Of a stretch of 64,000 nucleotides of DNA, positions 9,022 to 16,857 are shown piece by piece. The DNA lies in the NCBI GenBank assembly GCA_964478735.1, contig CAYZJB010000003.1, positions 1 to 64,000 of the forward strand, read 5' to 3'. This DNA is from CAYZJB01 sp964478735 (GTDB taxonomy: Bacteria > CLD3 > SB21). How positions within the stretch are numbered: position 1 is the stretch's first letter; every line of letters starts with the position of its first letter. Position numbers and translations under genes: made by a program. The notes under the pieces are model-generated. The model saw only the letters and a list, made by a program, of their open reading frames with translations. It was not told the origin of the DNA and did no database searches.

Positions 9022-9102
9022 GCCGAAGTGGCGAAATTGGCAGACGCACCATCTTGAGGGGGTGGCGCCTATGGCGTGCGGGTTCAAATCCCGCCTTCGG
9101 CA
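9022..9102 (+). tRNA. tRNA-Leu (anticodon GAG)
   Basis: Class II tRNA with a full cloverleaf. Acceptor GCCGAAG pairs with CTTCGGC. The anticodon stem CCATC/GGTGG encloses TTGAGGG with anticodon GAG at 9056-9058. The long variable arm has stem CGCC/GGCG. The T arm is GCGGG-TTCAAAT-CCCGC. The discriminator is A at 9102. The 3' CCA is not encoded, so a CCA-adding enzyme is needed. Confidence 0.96.
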
Positions 9103-9156
9103 CGACCTGTCAATGATGTTTAACCGTTTCTTTTTATACCGTCAGGAGGTGGCTTC

Positions 9157-10005
9157 ATGAGAAATCCTCTTTTAATCCTCGCCGTACTTTTGCTCTGCTC
9201 GAACGTGAGTTGGGCACAGAACGAAGACGAGGAGTATCAGCGAAAATTAGAAGCCTGGAAAAAACAAAAAGAGGAAATTGAGCGGCAGAATCAGGAAAAA
9301 CTGAATTCCCTGGGTAATCAGAAAGCGGCAAAGGCCCACTTCAAGAACGGCGGTGACTACTACCGCCAGGGCGATTATGCAGCCGCGGTTCGTGAATTCC
9401 AGGAAGCCGTCAAAAAGGATCCTACGTATTCCAAGGCCTATATTAACCTGGGTTTGTCGTACCGACGCCTCGGAGATTTCCAGAGTGCACTCAAGAATTA
9501 CGACAAAGCGGTCGAGAGCGCACCGGGAAACGCCGAGATCAAATTATCGGCTACGAGTTACAAGGCCAATCTTTATGTTGATACAAAAGACTACGACAAA
9601 GCCCTTGAAACGATGGATCTGTATCTTAAAGACAACCCCAAGGATGGCGACATGCTTTATCTGAAAGGGAAGGTCATCAAAGATGGACTTGGCCGACTGG
9701 CGGAATCGATCCAGGTTTTACAGCAAGCCGTTCAGGCGGATCCCGGTCTCGCCAAAGCCTATCTGGAATTGGCTAATGCCTACAACGTCAACGCCGATCA
9801 GGCCAACGCTGTTTCCTCCGCACAAAAAGGTCTGACGGTTTCCAAAGACGCGGAGACAACGGCCGGTTTGAACTTTGAACTTGCCGATGCCTATCGAAAA
9901 GCCGGCAATGTGGGCGAAGCCGTTAAATATTATAACAATTCCAAAACCAGCCGGCGTTATCGCGAGTCTGCGGAGTATTGGATCAAAACGCTGGGATCGA
10001 AATAG
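9157..10005 (+). CDS. Exported TPR-repeat protein
   Basis: 282 residues. A signal peptide (about 1-20, ending SWA before QNEDEE) sends it to the periplasm or outer membrane. Residues 22-60 form a charged, coiled-coil-like segment. From about 63 there are at least five tetratricopeptide units (for example GDYYRQGDYAAAVREFQEAV and GLSYRRLGDFQSALKNYDKAV), which usually act as a protein-docking scaffold. AGGAGG six bases before the ATG fixes the start. The next gene starts 3 nt after the stop, so the TPR gene, the DUF2007-like gene and mqnA probably share a transcript. The partner is unknown. Confidence 0.8.
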   Translation: MRNPLLILAVLLLCSNVSWAQNEDEEYQRKLEAWKKQKEEIERQNQEKLNSLGNQKAAKAHFKNGGDYYRQGDYAAAVREFQEAVKKDPTYSKAYINLGLSYRRLGDFQSALKNYDKAVESAPGNAEIKLSATSYKANLYVDTKDYDKALETMDLYLKDNPKDGDMLYLKGKVIKDGLGRLAESIQVLQQAVQADPGLAKAYLELANAYNVNADQANAVSSAQKGLTVSKDAETTAGLNFELADAYRKAGNVGEAVKYYNNSKTSRRYRESAEYWIKTLGSK

Positions 10006-10008
10006 ATC

Positions 10009-10296
10009 ATGAGCGAGATCATTGAAGGCTGGGCCGTCGTCAGAACCGTGGCCTATGAACATCAGGCGAACCTGATCAAGGACAGTCTGGAGCAGGCGGG
10101 AATCGAAGCGATGATCCTTTCCCAGAAAGATCACATGAACGTAGTCTGGGTCGGTGATCTTTCCGAAATCAAAGTCCTGGTTCCGAAAGAAAAGGAAGCA
10201 GAGACGCTGGAGGTCCTCAAGGATCTCGAATTGCCGGATATGGAGCTTCCCGAAGACGCCGATATCGAAGGAGAAAGTCCCGAGACGGCTTCATGA
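10009..10296 (+). CDS. DUF2007-like small protein
   Basis: 95-residue acidic protein without signal peptide. The core (AYEHQANLIKDSLEQAGIEAMIL then IKVLVPKEKEAETLEVL) matches the ferredoxin-like DUF2007 fold, in which a short protein region binds or senses a partner; no reaction is known. Its last four bases overlap the mqnA start (ATGA), which indicates translational coupling. Family assignment is from memory of the pattern, so moderate confidence. Confidence 0.65.
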   Translation: MSEIIEGWAVVRTVAYEHQANLIKDSLEQAGIEAMILSQKDHMNVVWVGDLSEIKVLVPKEKEAETLEVLKDLELPDMELPEDADIEGESPETAS

Positions 10297-11108
10297 CATC
10301 TCGCCTACGGGTCGCCGCGGTATCGTACCTCAATGCACGACCTCTGATTCACACACTTGGCCAGTCCGATCGACTGGCCATTGATTTATTTCCACCATCG
10401 GAATGCAGTTCCCGTCTCCTGAACGGAGAAGCCGATATTGCCCTTATTCCGTCCATAGAATACTCTCGTATTCGGGAGACACGGCATTTGCAAATCATTC
10501 CCGATATTGCAATCGTCTCGAAGGGCGCGGTCCAGAGTGTGGAACTATTTTTCAATAAGGGCATCTCGACGATTTCTCGCGTGGCCGTCGATCACAGCAG
10601 CAGGACTTCCGTGGCTCTACTCCGGATCATTTTGGGCGAAAAATTCGACGTGCAGCCGGAGTTTGTCGTCATGAAGCCGGATTTGGATTCCATGCTGGCC
10701 GAAACCGATGCAGCGCTGATCATCGGGGATCCGGCGCTGGAACTTACCGATCGCATGGATAATCGGCTCGATCTCGGGGAAGAGTGGGAAGACCTGACCG
10801 ACGGATTGCCTTTTGTTTATGCTTTCTGGGCGGTCCTTGCCGGCAAAGCATCGGCGCACGTTGTGGAGGATTTCGTCCGTTCCAAATCCGACGGAATCGA
10901 GGCGATTTCACACATTGCGGAGGAGTATGCCCGTCGTGAAGGAAATCTTGCATCGGAACGCTATGAAGATTATCTCCGGAAAAATATTTCGTTCGATCTT
11001 GGCCACGCGGAAAAGGAAGGACTGCGCGAATTTTACACGTACTCTTTTTATTACGGATTGACCAGGGAAGTTCCCGATCTACACTTTGTTGGCGAGCCGG
11101 TAACTTGA
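10293..11108 (+). CDS. mqnA: Chorismate dehydratase MqnA (futalosine pathway)
   Basis: First step of the futalosine pathway to menaquinone: dehydration of chorismate to 3-enolpyruvyl-benzoate. 271 residues with a periplasmic-binding-protein fold. The N-terminus VAAVSYLNARPL, the GEADIALIPSIEYSR segment and GDPALEL are typical of the family. This implies menaquinone-based respiration by the Mqn rather than the Men route; the other mqn genes are not in the window. The stop codon lies within the -35 box of the downstream SRP RNA promoter. Confidence 0.9.
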   Translation: MTSRLRVAAVSYLNARPLIHTLGQSDRLAIDLFPPSECSSRLLNGEADIALIPSIEYSRIRETRHLQIIPDIAIVSKGAVQSVELFFNKGISTISRVAVDHSSRTSVALLRIILGEKFDVQPEFVVMKPDLDSMLAETDAALIIGDPALELTDRMDNRLDLGEEWEDLTDGLPFVYAFWAVLAGKASAHVVEDFVRSKSDGIEAISHIAEEYARREGNLASERYEDYLRKNISFDLGHAEKEGLREFYTYSFYYGLTREVPDLHFVGEPVT

Positions 11109-11133
11109 CAATCATGGACCAAGTTCCTACTTT
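11105..11133 (+). promoter_or_regulatory. Promoter of the SRP RNA gene
   Basis: Perfect TTGACA at 11105-11110, a 17-nt spacer, TACTTT at 11128-11133; predicted start near 11140. The -35 box contains the mqnA stop codon. It is the best -35 match in the window, fitting a highly expressed stable RNA, and may also drive dnaX. Confidence 0.75.
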
Positions 11134-11153
11134 AAGCGGCTTTTAAGAAATTA

Positions 11154-11254
11154 AGGCCCGAGCCTTACGCAATTTGAGGCCGCTGAACCCCGCCAGGTCC
11201 GGAAGGAAGCAACGGTAGGTGTCACCTTGGATGTGCCGTAATCAGCTTGGGCTT
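11154..11254 (+). ncRNA. ffs: Signal recognition particle RNA (small bacterial type)
   Basis: About 100-nt 4.5S-type RNA. The 10-bp terminal helix pairs 11154-11163 with 11245-11254 (including G-U pairs). The apex carries the conserved AGGTCCGGAAGGAAGCAAC element with the GGAA tetraloop that binds Ffh. ATTTTT follows at 11255-11260 as a terminator-like tract. Location directly upstream of dnaX-ybaB-recR is a conserved arrangement. The promoter predicts a start about 14 nt upstream, so the 5' end may be trimmed. Confidence 0.95.
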
Positions 11255-11271
11255 ATTTTTACAGGAAATCG

Positions 11272-12603
11272 ATGTCATATTTAGTCATTGCCCGTAAATG
11301 GCGCCCCATGGTATTCGAAGACGTCGTGGGGCAGGAACATGTGACCACGACGCTCCGCAATGCGATTGCAACCCACCGAATCGGCCACGCTTATATTTTT
11401 TCGGGCCCTCGCGGTGTCGGCAAGACGACCAGTGCAAGGATCCTTGCAAAGGCGATCAATTGCGAAAACGGAGGTCCGACGCCGACTCCCTGCAATACTT
11501 GTAGTACATGCCAGGACATCACCGCCGGTCGCTACCTCGATGTACTGGAAATCGATGGNNNNNNNNNNNNNNNNNNNNNNNNNNNNNNNNNNNNNNNNNN
11601 NNNNNNNNNNNNNNNNNNNNNNNNNNNNNNNNNNNNNNNNNNNNNNNNNNNNNNNNNNTACTTTGATTTGCTGGAAGCGATTCATGGTCGGAATACGTCC
11701 GGGATCTTTGAGCAAATGGCGAAAATTTTGGATTCCGGCTGGGATCTCACGGAATTTTCACACGGCCTCATGGAACACGTCCGGAACCTGCTGGTCCTTC
11801 GGTCCGGCGCCGGGTCGCTTTTGACCGACGTCTTCGAAGGATACACGCAACGGCTGCGTGAACAGAGCCAGTGGTACGGCGAGCCGGACTTACTGCGAAT
11901 GTTGAATCTGCTTTCCGATTGCCTGCAGCGTATGCGGTGGAGTTCGAAACCGCGGTACGTGTTCGAGATGACGCTGTTGAAGATCGCATATTTGGAAGAT
12001 ACGGTCTCCCTGACGGGACTGATCGGAAAACTCGAGGGCGGTACACTCACAGTCGTAGAGCAGGAAAAAAAAAAGCCTGAACCCGTCCCGGTAACTCCAC
12101 CGAATCCCACCGTTACCCATTCACCGGCCTCTATCTCGACAGAATCCGAGGTAAACCTTTCTTCCGCCTGGGCGGGCTTTGTGGCCGTCGTTAAAGAAAA
12201 GAAAATTCGCGTTGGAGCTGTACTGGAACAAGCGACACCTGACGTTCTCGATGGAGACTCGTTGACCATCCGTCTCGATCCTGAACGGGCACAAGATATT
12301 CACATTGAAATTATCGAAAAAGAACGGGAGTATCTTGGAGAGCTGACAAAGTTGACTTTTGGTCGAAAGTTGAAAATCAAAGCGATCCGTGAAAATCCGG
12401 TACTGCCCGCATCATCGCCTCAGGATTCCCTTTTTGACCACTATCCGGTCGTCCACACGGAAGCCACTTCACCCGTCGTGTCCGAAGAACGAGTAAAGAC
12501 AGAGCTGTTCACGTACCTGCGCAAGCTGGAGCAGGAAGCGCCGCTCAAAGATATAATTGCCCAATTGGACTGCGAACTGGTTAGTTTGGAACTGAAAAAA
12601 TAA
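11272..12603 (+). CDS. dnaX: DNA polymerase III subunits gamma and tau (interrupted by an assembly gap)
   Basis: Clamp-loader AAA+ ATPase. The Walker A motif GPRGVGKTT is near residue 45-53, followed by the zinc-binding cysteines of CNTCSTCQ. The sequence breaks at EID, where 100 N replace the rest of the ATPase core, and resumes in the clamp-loader collar domain (YFDLLEAIHGRN). Comparison with known DnaX suggests about 140-150 residues are missing, so the true gap is about 450 bp; the frame is kept only by chance. The C-terminal part (about 176 residues after 12075) is the tau-specific region. GAA AAA AAA AAG at 12064-12075 is a likely slippage site: the -1 frame reads GCC TGA at once and would give a gamma-like short product. 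Confidence 0.93.
   Translation: MSYLVIARKWRPMVFEDVVGQEHVTTTLRNAIATHRIGHAYIFSGPRGVGKTTSARILAKAINCENGGPTPTPCNTCSTCQDITAGRYLDVLEIDXXXXXXXXXXXXXXXXXXXXXXXXXXXXXXXXXXYFDLLEAIHGRNTSGIFEQMAKILDSGWDLTEFSHGLMEHVRNLLVLRSGAGSLLTDVFEGYTQRLREQSQWYGEPDLLRMLNLLSDCLQRMRWSSKPRYVFEMTLLKIAYLEDTVSLTGLIGKLEGGTLTVVEQEKKKPEPVPVTPPNPTVTHSPASISTESEVNLSSAWAGFVAVVKEKKIRVGAVLEQATPDVLDGDSLTIRLDPERAQDIHIEIIEKEREYLGELTKLTFGRKLKIKAIRENPVLPASSPQDSLFDHYPVVHTEATSPVVSEERVKTELFTYLRKLEQEAPLKDIIAQLDCELVSLELKK
11559..11658. other. Assembly gap of 100 N inside dnaX
   Basis: Exactly 100 N, a conventional placeholder for a gap of unknown size. It falls between the zinc-motif region and the collar domain of DnaX. The Walker B, sensor 1 and arginine-finger regions of the ATPase are missing as a result. 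Confidence 0.98.
12065..12117 (+). promoter_or_regulatory. Candidate dnaX slippage site with downstream inverted repeat
   Basis: Ten consecutive A followed by G (12065-12075) sit in frame as GAA AAA AAA AAG, which contains the A-AAA-AAG heptamer used for -1 frameshifting in E. coli dnaX. The -1 frame meets TGA at 12078-12080. A weak inverted repeat GGTAAC (12090-12095) / GTTACC (12112-12117) lies 14 nt downstream. An A10 run could also slip during transcription, as in Thermus dnaX. Confidence 0.6.
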
Positions 12604-12633
12604 AGGAGACCATGGCCGGAGGATTAGATATGA

Positions 12634-12933
12634 ATGAGCCTCCTGAAAGAAGCGCAACGGATGCAAACGCGCGTTGAGGAACAACAGAACCGTCTTAACC
12701 GGATTGTGGTTGAAAAAACCGGCGATGGAGGCGGCGTAAGTGTAAAAGTGAATGGAAAATTTCGCGGGATCGACATCCGTATCCGCAAGGATGTCGCGCA
12801 AAATGCCGACGGATGCCTGATTGCCGACATGGTGATGGCCTTTAATTCTGCCTTGGACGACGCGGAAGCGGAAACCGGAGTGAAAATGAATAAAATGACG
12901 GACAGTGTGCGGTCCCAACTGAAATTAGACTGA
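12634..12933 (+). CDS. ybaB: YbaB/EbfC-family nucleoid-associated protein (start region frameshifted)
   Basis: 99 residues as read from ATG 12634. The family forms small DNA-binding dimers; the gene usually sits between dnaX and recR, as here. The N-terminal helix LLKEAQRMQTRVEEQQ and the central VSVKVNGKFRGIDI strand pair fit. A second reading frame opens at ATG 12612 with its own AAGGAG and encodes MAGGLDMNE, the usual family N-terminus. Removing one C from the CC at 12639-12640 joins the two frames into MAGGLDMNELLKEAQRM. The native start is therefore probably 12612, with a sequencing or assembly error or a recent 1-nt insertion. recR starts 3 nt downstream. Confidence 0.85.
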   Translation: MSLLKEAQRMQTRVEEQQNRLNRIVVEKTGDGGGVSVKVNGKFRGIDIRIRKDVAQNADGCLIADMVMAFNSALDDAEAETGVKMNKMTDSVRSQLKLD

Positions 12934-12935
12934 CG

Positions 12936-13535
12936 ATGCAGTTTACCTCTGAATCACTGGAACGGCTGGTTACCGAATTGTCGCGGCTTCCGACGATTGG
13001 GCGCAAGACCGCCCAGCGTCTGGCGTTTTATCTGCTCAAACAACCGAAGGAGGACGTCACTCGGCTGTCCCAGGCGCTTCTCGATGTCAAAGAGAAGATT
13101 GGGCGGTGTTCCGTGTGTTACAACGTGACGGAAACGGATCCGTGCGTTATCTGTTCCAACTCGAAGCGGGACCGGCACATGATCTGTGTTGTGGAAGAAG
13201 CCAACGACGTTCTCGCGATCGAAAAAATCGACCAGTACCGCGGTCTGTATCATGTACTGGGTGGCGTACTGAATCCGCTGGAGGGCATCGGCCCGGCCGA
13301 TTTGAGAATAACTCAATTGCTTGAACGGGTGGACGGAAGCGTTAGCGAGATTATTCTCGCGATCAATCCCAACATTCAGGGAGACGCGACGGTCATGTTT
13401 CTGGTCGAGCAATTGAAGGATCGTCCGGTCCGCGTGACGCGCATTGCGCGCGGAATACCGATCGGAAGCGATCTCGAGTTTGCGGACATGAACACGCTGT
13501 CGCGTGCCATCGAAGGGCGAATGAAACTGCAATGA
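12936..13535 (+). CDS. recR: Recombination protein RecR
   Basis: RecFOR-pathway protein that helps load RecA on gapped DNA as a ring-shaped clamp. 199 residues, normal length. The N-terminal HhH segment (LPTIGRKTAQRLAFYLL) is followed by a four-cysteine zinc finger (C58, C61, C70, C73) and the Toprim domain (ICVVEEANDVLAIE; YHVLGG.LNPLEGIGP). Together with ffs, dnaX and ybaB it forms a conserved replication-repair cluster. Confidence 0.96.
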   Translation: MQFTSESLERLVTELSRLPTIGRKTAQRLAFYLLKQPKEDVTRLSQALLDVKEKIGRCSVCYNVTETDPCVICSNSKRDRHMICVVEEANDVLAIEKIDQYRGLYHVLGGVLNPLEGIGPADLRITQLLERVDGSVSEIILAINPNIQGDATVMFLVEQLKDRPVRVTRIARGIPIGSDLEFADMNTLSRAIEGRMKLQ

Positions 13536-13562
13536 ATTTATTTTATTTATAATAGGATTGTA

Positions 13563-14744
13563 ATGATTCGAAAAGACTATTACGACGTGATCGTCGTCGG
13601 TGCGGGTCCGGCCGGAAGTACGGCGGCGCGTTTTGCGGGTACGGGAGGAGCGAAGGTTTTGCTTCTTGAAAAGGATCGGGAAGTTGGCGTTCCCGTGCGC
13701 TGCGCGGAAGGAGTCGGAGCCCGTGGGTTGCATCGAATCCTGGGCAAAGTGGAACCGCACTGGATTGCCGCGACCATTACGGGGTTTCGTCTCGTTGCTC
13801 CCGACGGTACGGCCGTGGACGCACGGTGGGGTGACTGTGGATATTGTTTGGATCGTCGCGTGTTCGATTATGAACTGGCCAATCTGGCGGCGCGTGAGGG
13901 AAGCGAGGTGGTGACCAAAGCCTACGTTACGGGACTGATCAAGGATGACGACGGGCGGGTCATCGGTGTACATGTTAAGCACATGGGAAACGACATGGCG
14001 GTGCGTGCAGGTATTGTAATCGGCGCGGACGGCGTCGAGTCGCGTGTCGGACGCTGGGCGGGCATCAATACGTTCACGAAAATGCGTGATATGGAATCGT
14101 GCGCGCAGTTTACCATCGCCGATCTCGACGTGGACCAGGACATGTGTGAATTTGTATTCTCCAACCAAAAAGTTCCCGGCGGTTACCTCTGGGTTTTTCC
14201 CAAGGGGAACCGGACGGCAAACGTCGGAATCGGTATCTCCGGAGAATATTCCGGAAGAAGGTCCGCGTTGAGTTATCTCACAGACTTTGTCGAAGAGCGG
14301 TTTGCCGGCAAACCCGTGTTGAGCACGCTGTGCGGCGGTGTGCCGTGTGCGTTGACCCGCAAGAAAATTTCCGGTCACGGCTTCATGCTCGTGGGCGATG
14401 CGGCCCATCAGGTGAATCCGATATCCGGCGGGGGCATCGTCAGCGGTATGTATGCCGGTATGCTGGCCGGGAAGGTTGCCCACGAAGCGGTCCGGGATGC
14501 CGACTTCAGTGCAAAGCGGTTGTCGGACTACGACCGGAGATGGGGTGATTCGATCGGGCGTGATCACGAGCGATTCTATCGCATCAAAGAAGCGGTTTTT
14601 GATTTTACGGACGACCAGCTGAATAAACTGGCACGTGAAGTATTGAAAATCCCGATGCCGGACCGCAGCCTGATGCGAATTTTCAAAGCCGCCCTCAAAG
14701 CGCGCCCAAAACTGATTCTCGATGTGATCAAACTTTTTACATGA
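13563..14744 (+). CDS. Geranylgeranyl reductase family FAD-dependent oxidoreductase
   Basis: 393-residue flavoprotein. The N-terminal Rossmann motif VIVVGAGPAGSTAARFA binds the FAD ADP moiety. The family motif PVRCAEGVG follows, and GFMLVGDAAHQVNPISGGG is the second FAD-binding motif. Members reduce double bonds in isoprenoid chains: geranylgeranyl groups of chlorophyll or archaeal lipids, or one unit of the menaquinone side chain (MenJ). Because a menaquinone gene (mqnA) lies nearby, a menaquinone-tail reductase is my preferred guess, but this is inference. It overlaps the next gene by 4 nt (ATGA). Confidence 0.85.
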   Translation: MIRKDYYDVIVVGAGPAGSTAARFAGTGGAKVLLLEKDREVGVPVRCAEGVGARGLHRILGKVEPHWIAATITGFRLVAPDGTAVDARWGDCGYCLDRRVFDYELANLAAREGSEVVTKAYVTGLIKDDDGRVIGVHVKHMGNDMAVRAGIVIGADGVESRVGRWAGINTFTKMRDMESCAQFTIADLDVDQDMCEFVFSNQKVPGGYLWVFPKGNRTANVGIGISGEYSGRRSALSYLTDFVEERFAGKPVLSTLCGGVPCALTRKKISGHGFMLVGDAAHQVNPISGGGIVSGMYAGMLAGKVAHEAVRDADFSAKRLSDYDRRWGDSIGRDHERFYRIKEAVFDFTDDQLNKLAREVLKIPMPDRSLMRIFKAALKARPKLILDVIKLFT

Positions 14745-15565
14745 CGAAATTGGAACAACAAGTCCGGGACGCCGTCAATCATATCCGTCGCCACGTTGAC
14801 GGAGATTGTTTGATTGGACTCATCTTGGGTTCCGGTCTCGGCGCCTTTGCGGATCAGTTGTCGGATGCCGTTCGTCTGCCTACACCGGAAATTCCGCATT
14901 ACCCGAAGTCAACGGTGGAAGGTCACGCGGGTGAACTGGTCATTGGACGTTTGCACGGCAAGCGGGTGGCGGCGTTCAAAGGCCGCGTGCATTATTATGA
15001 GGGGTACTCGATGACGCAAGTGACTTTTGGCGTCCGTATCCTAGCACAACTCGGGATTGATACACTCATCGTCACGAATGCCGCAGGCGGCGTCAATCGC
15101 CTGTTCGAGCCGGGCGACCTGATGCTGATGACGGGTCATGTCAATTTCTTCTTCGACAACCCTCTTCGCGGGCCTAACGTCGATGCGTGGGGCCCCCGAT
15201 TTCCGGACATGAGCGCTGAATACGATGAATCATTAATCGCGCTGGCGGAATCCATTGCGCGTGAACAACGGTTTCCGATTCGACGCGGCGTCTACTGGGG
15301 TGGCATGGGTCCGAGTTACGAAACACCGGCGGAAGTTCGTATGGTCGCCGCGCTCGGAGGCGACGCCGTGGGTATGTCCAGTGTTCCGGAAGTCACGGTA
15401 GCGCGCCATCACGGAATCCGGGTTCTTGGAATCAGCTGCATCACCAATAAGGCTGCCGGTCTGTCATCGGCAAAGCTATCGCATGTCGAAGTAACGGAGA
15501 CCGCCGATCGGGTGAAGGAACGTTTTCAGTCGTTATTAGGTCGGTTGATTCGAGAGATACAGTAG
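14741..15565 (+). CDS. Purine-nucleoside phosphorylase, PNP/MTAP type
   Basis: Phosphorolysis of purine (deoxy)nucleosides to base and (deoxy)ribose 1-phosphate, for purine salvage. 274 residues of the trimeric class. Motifs: LILGSGLGAFAD (phosphate site), GRVHYYEGYSMTQVTF, TLIVTNAAGG, GVYWGGMGPSYETPAE (base and phosphate contacts), VGMSSVPEV and SCITNKAAG, where the Asn supports 6-oxopurine specificity. It overlaps the flavoprotein gene upstream by 4 nt and alr downstream by 1 nt. Confidence 0.92.
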   Translation: MTKLEQQVRDAVNHIRRHVDGDCLIGLILGSGLGAFADQLSDAVRLPTPEIPHYPKSTVEGHAGELVIGRLHGKRVAAFKGRVHYYEGYSMTQVTFGVRILAQLGIDTLIVTNAAGGVNRLFEPGDLMLMTGHVNFFFDNPLRGPNVDAWGPRFPDMSAEYDESLIALAESIAREQRFPIRRGVYWGGMGPSYETPAEVRMVAALGGDAVGMSSVPEVTVARHHGIRVLGISCITNKAAGLSSAKLSHVEVTETADRVKERFQSLLGRLIREIQ

Positions 15566-16722
15566 TGGAATACTATCAGATCCTTCGCGACATTCGCCCC
15601 ACCCACGCCGTCATCGATCTGACCGCTCTCGATCATAATATCCGCTCCATTCGCCGGCGAGCCGCCGGAAAAAAAATCATGGCCATCGTCAAGGCCAACG
15701 CGTACGGGCACGGGATTCTGGAAATTACACGACAGGCCGTCGCCAGCGGCGTGGATTATATCGGCGTCGGTTTTCTCGAAGAGGGTATTTTTTTGAGACA
15801 GAACGACGTGGAAGCTCCTATTCTGGTTATGGGAGGGATTCTTGGGTATCAGGTAAGAAAATTTATACAGTACGACCTTGAAATTACGGTGTCTTCGCTG
15901 GAACTCGCCCGTCAAATAGATCGGGATGCCGGCAACCAGAAAGCCCGCGTTCATTTGAAGATCGACACGGGCATGGAAAGAATCGGTGTATCGTATCAGC
16001 ATGCGGTCGATTTTGTTCGAGAGGTAACGAAACTTCAACATATCGAGATGGTCGGCATCTATTCCCATTTTGCGACGGCCGACGAGAAGGATTCGCCTTT
16101 TACGGCCGTTCAACTGGAACGGTATGCACATGTTATCGACACTCTCCGGTCGGAAGGTATCGATGCTCCGCTCAAGCATATCTGCAATACCGGGGCGGTC
16201 GCCGGCATGGACGCGAACTACGGCAACATGGTTCGGCCCGGTCTGGGGCTGTACGGAATGTATCCGTCCAGGTCCAGCCCAAACGACCTTGATCTCAAGC
16301 CGGTCTTATCGCTCCTATCCAAGGTCGTATTTATCAAACGAGTTCCGGCAGATACAGGGATCAGCTACGGGCTCCTGTATCGCACCAAGGTTCCTTCCAA
16401 TATCGTGACTATACCGATCGGTTACGGAGACGGCTATTCGCGTTTGTTGACGAATAATGCGGACGTCCTGATTCACGGAAAGCGATATCCTGTCGTGGGA
16501 GCCATCTGTATGGACCAACTCATGGTGAATCTGGGTGATGACAAGGCTGAAATCGGCGATGAGGTTGTTTTAGTCGGGCGAATGGGACAGGAGGAGATTA
16601 TGGCTGCCGAAATTGCCGAGCGAATGGGGACCATTCCGTACGAGGTGACGTGCATGATCAATGCCCGTGTACCACGATTGTATATCGACAGCAATTCCAG
16701 TACTCCGAGGGCCCTGACGTAA
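15565..16722 (+). CDS. alr: Alanine racemase
   Basis: PLP enzyme that makes D-alanine for peptidoglycan. The GTG start shares its first base with the PNP stop codon. 385 residues: TIM-barrel domain with the PLP-binding Lys43 (VKANAYGHG), RPGLGLYGMYP, and the second catalytic base Tyr268 (ISYGLLY) in the C-terminal beta domain with PIGYGDGYSR and CMDQLMVNLGD. An alanine dehydrogenase lies 11 kb downstream, so two alanine-metabolising enzymes occur in the window. A promoter for the rimP operon follows. Confidence 0.95.
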   Translation: MEYYQILRDIRPTHAVIDLTALDHNIRSIRRRAAGKKIMAIVKANAYGHGILEITRQAVASGVDYIGVGFLEEGIFLRQNDVEAPILVMGGILGYQVRKFIQYDLEITVSSLELARQIDRDAGNQKARVHLKIDTGMERIGVSYQHAVDFVREVTKLQHIEMVGIYSHFATADEKDSPFTAVQLERYAHVIDTLRSEGIDAPLKHICNTGAVAGMDANYGNMVRPGLGLYGMYPSRSSPNDLDLKPVLSLLSKVVFIKRVPADTGISYGLLYRTKVPSNIVTIPIGYGDGYSRLLTNNADVLIHGKRYPVVGAICMDQLMVNLGDDKAEIGDEVVLVGRMGQEEIMAAEIAERMGTIPYEVTCMINARVPRLYIDSNSSTPRALT

Positions 16723-16770
16723 GGATTCCCATCGCAAAGATTTGATTTTCAGGTAACGACCAGAAAAGCC

Positions 16771-16799
16771 TTGCTTCACTGCATTTGAACGACTATATT
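16771..16799 (+). promoter_or_regulatory. Promoter of the rimP-nusA-infB operon
   Basis: TTGCTT at 16771-16776, a 17-nt spacer, TATATT at 16794-16799; predicted start near 16806, about 20 nt before the attenuator hairpin. Confidence 0.7.
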
Positions 16800-16826
16800 G
16801 GCACCGTTCTGAGTTGCTTATGACGG

Positions 16827-16854
16827 AGTGGGTTCTCAAGACCCACTTTTTTAT
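16827..16854 (+). terminator. Premature terminator (attenuator) in the rimP leader
   Basis: AGTGGGT (16827-16833), loop TCTCAAG, ACCCACT (16841-16847), then a T-rich tract TTTTTATTT. It lies between the promoter and the rimP coding sequence, where an intrinsic terminator would cut off the operon's own transcription. Premature terminators ahead of rimP-nusA are known elsewhere and are linked to NusA-dependent feedback. That regulation here is inference. Confidence 0.8.
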
Positions 16855-16857
16855 TTC

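Noticed and set aside
12639..12640. Programmed frameshift in ybaB
   Set aside because: No slippery heptamer or stimulatory structure there; a 1-nt insertion or sequencing error is simpler.
12954..14567. Long minus-strand reading frame of 537 codons opposite recR and the flavoprotein gene
   Set aside because: It is the antisense shadow of two well-supported genes; composition rich in Arg/His is typical of shadow frames.
16828..16857. GTG start at 16828 for rimP
   Set aside because: It lies inside the 5' arm of a terminator hairpin, and the extra ten residues match nothing in RimP; GTG 16858 preferred.
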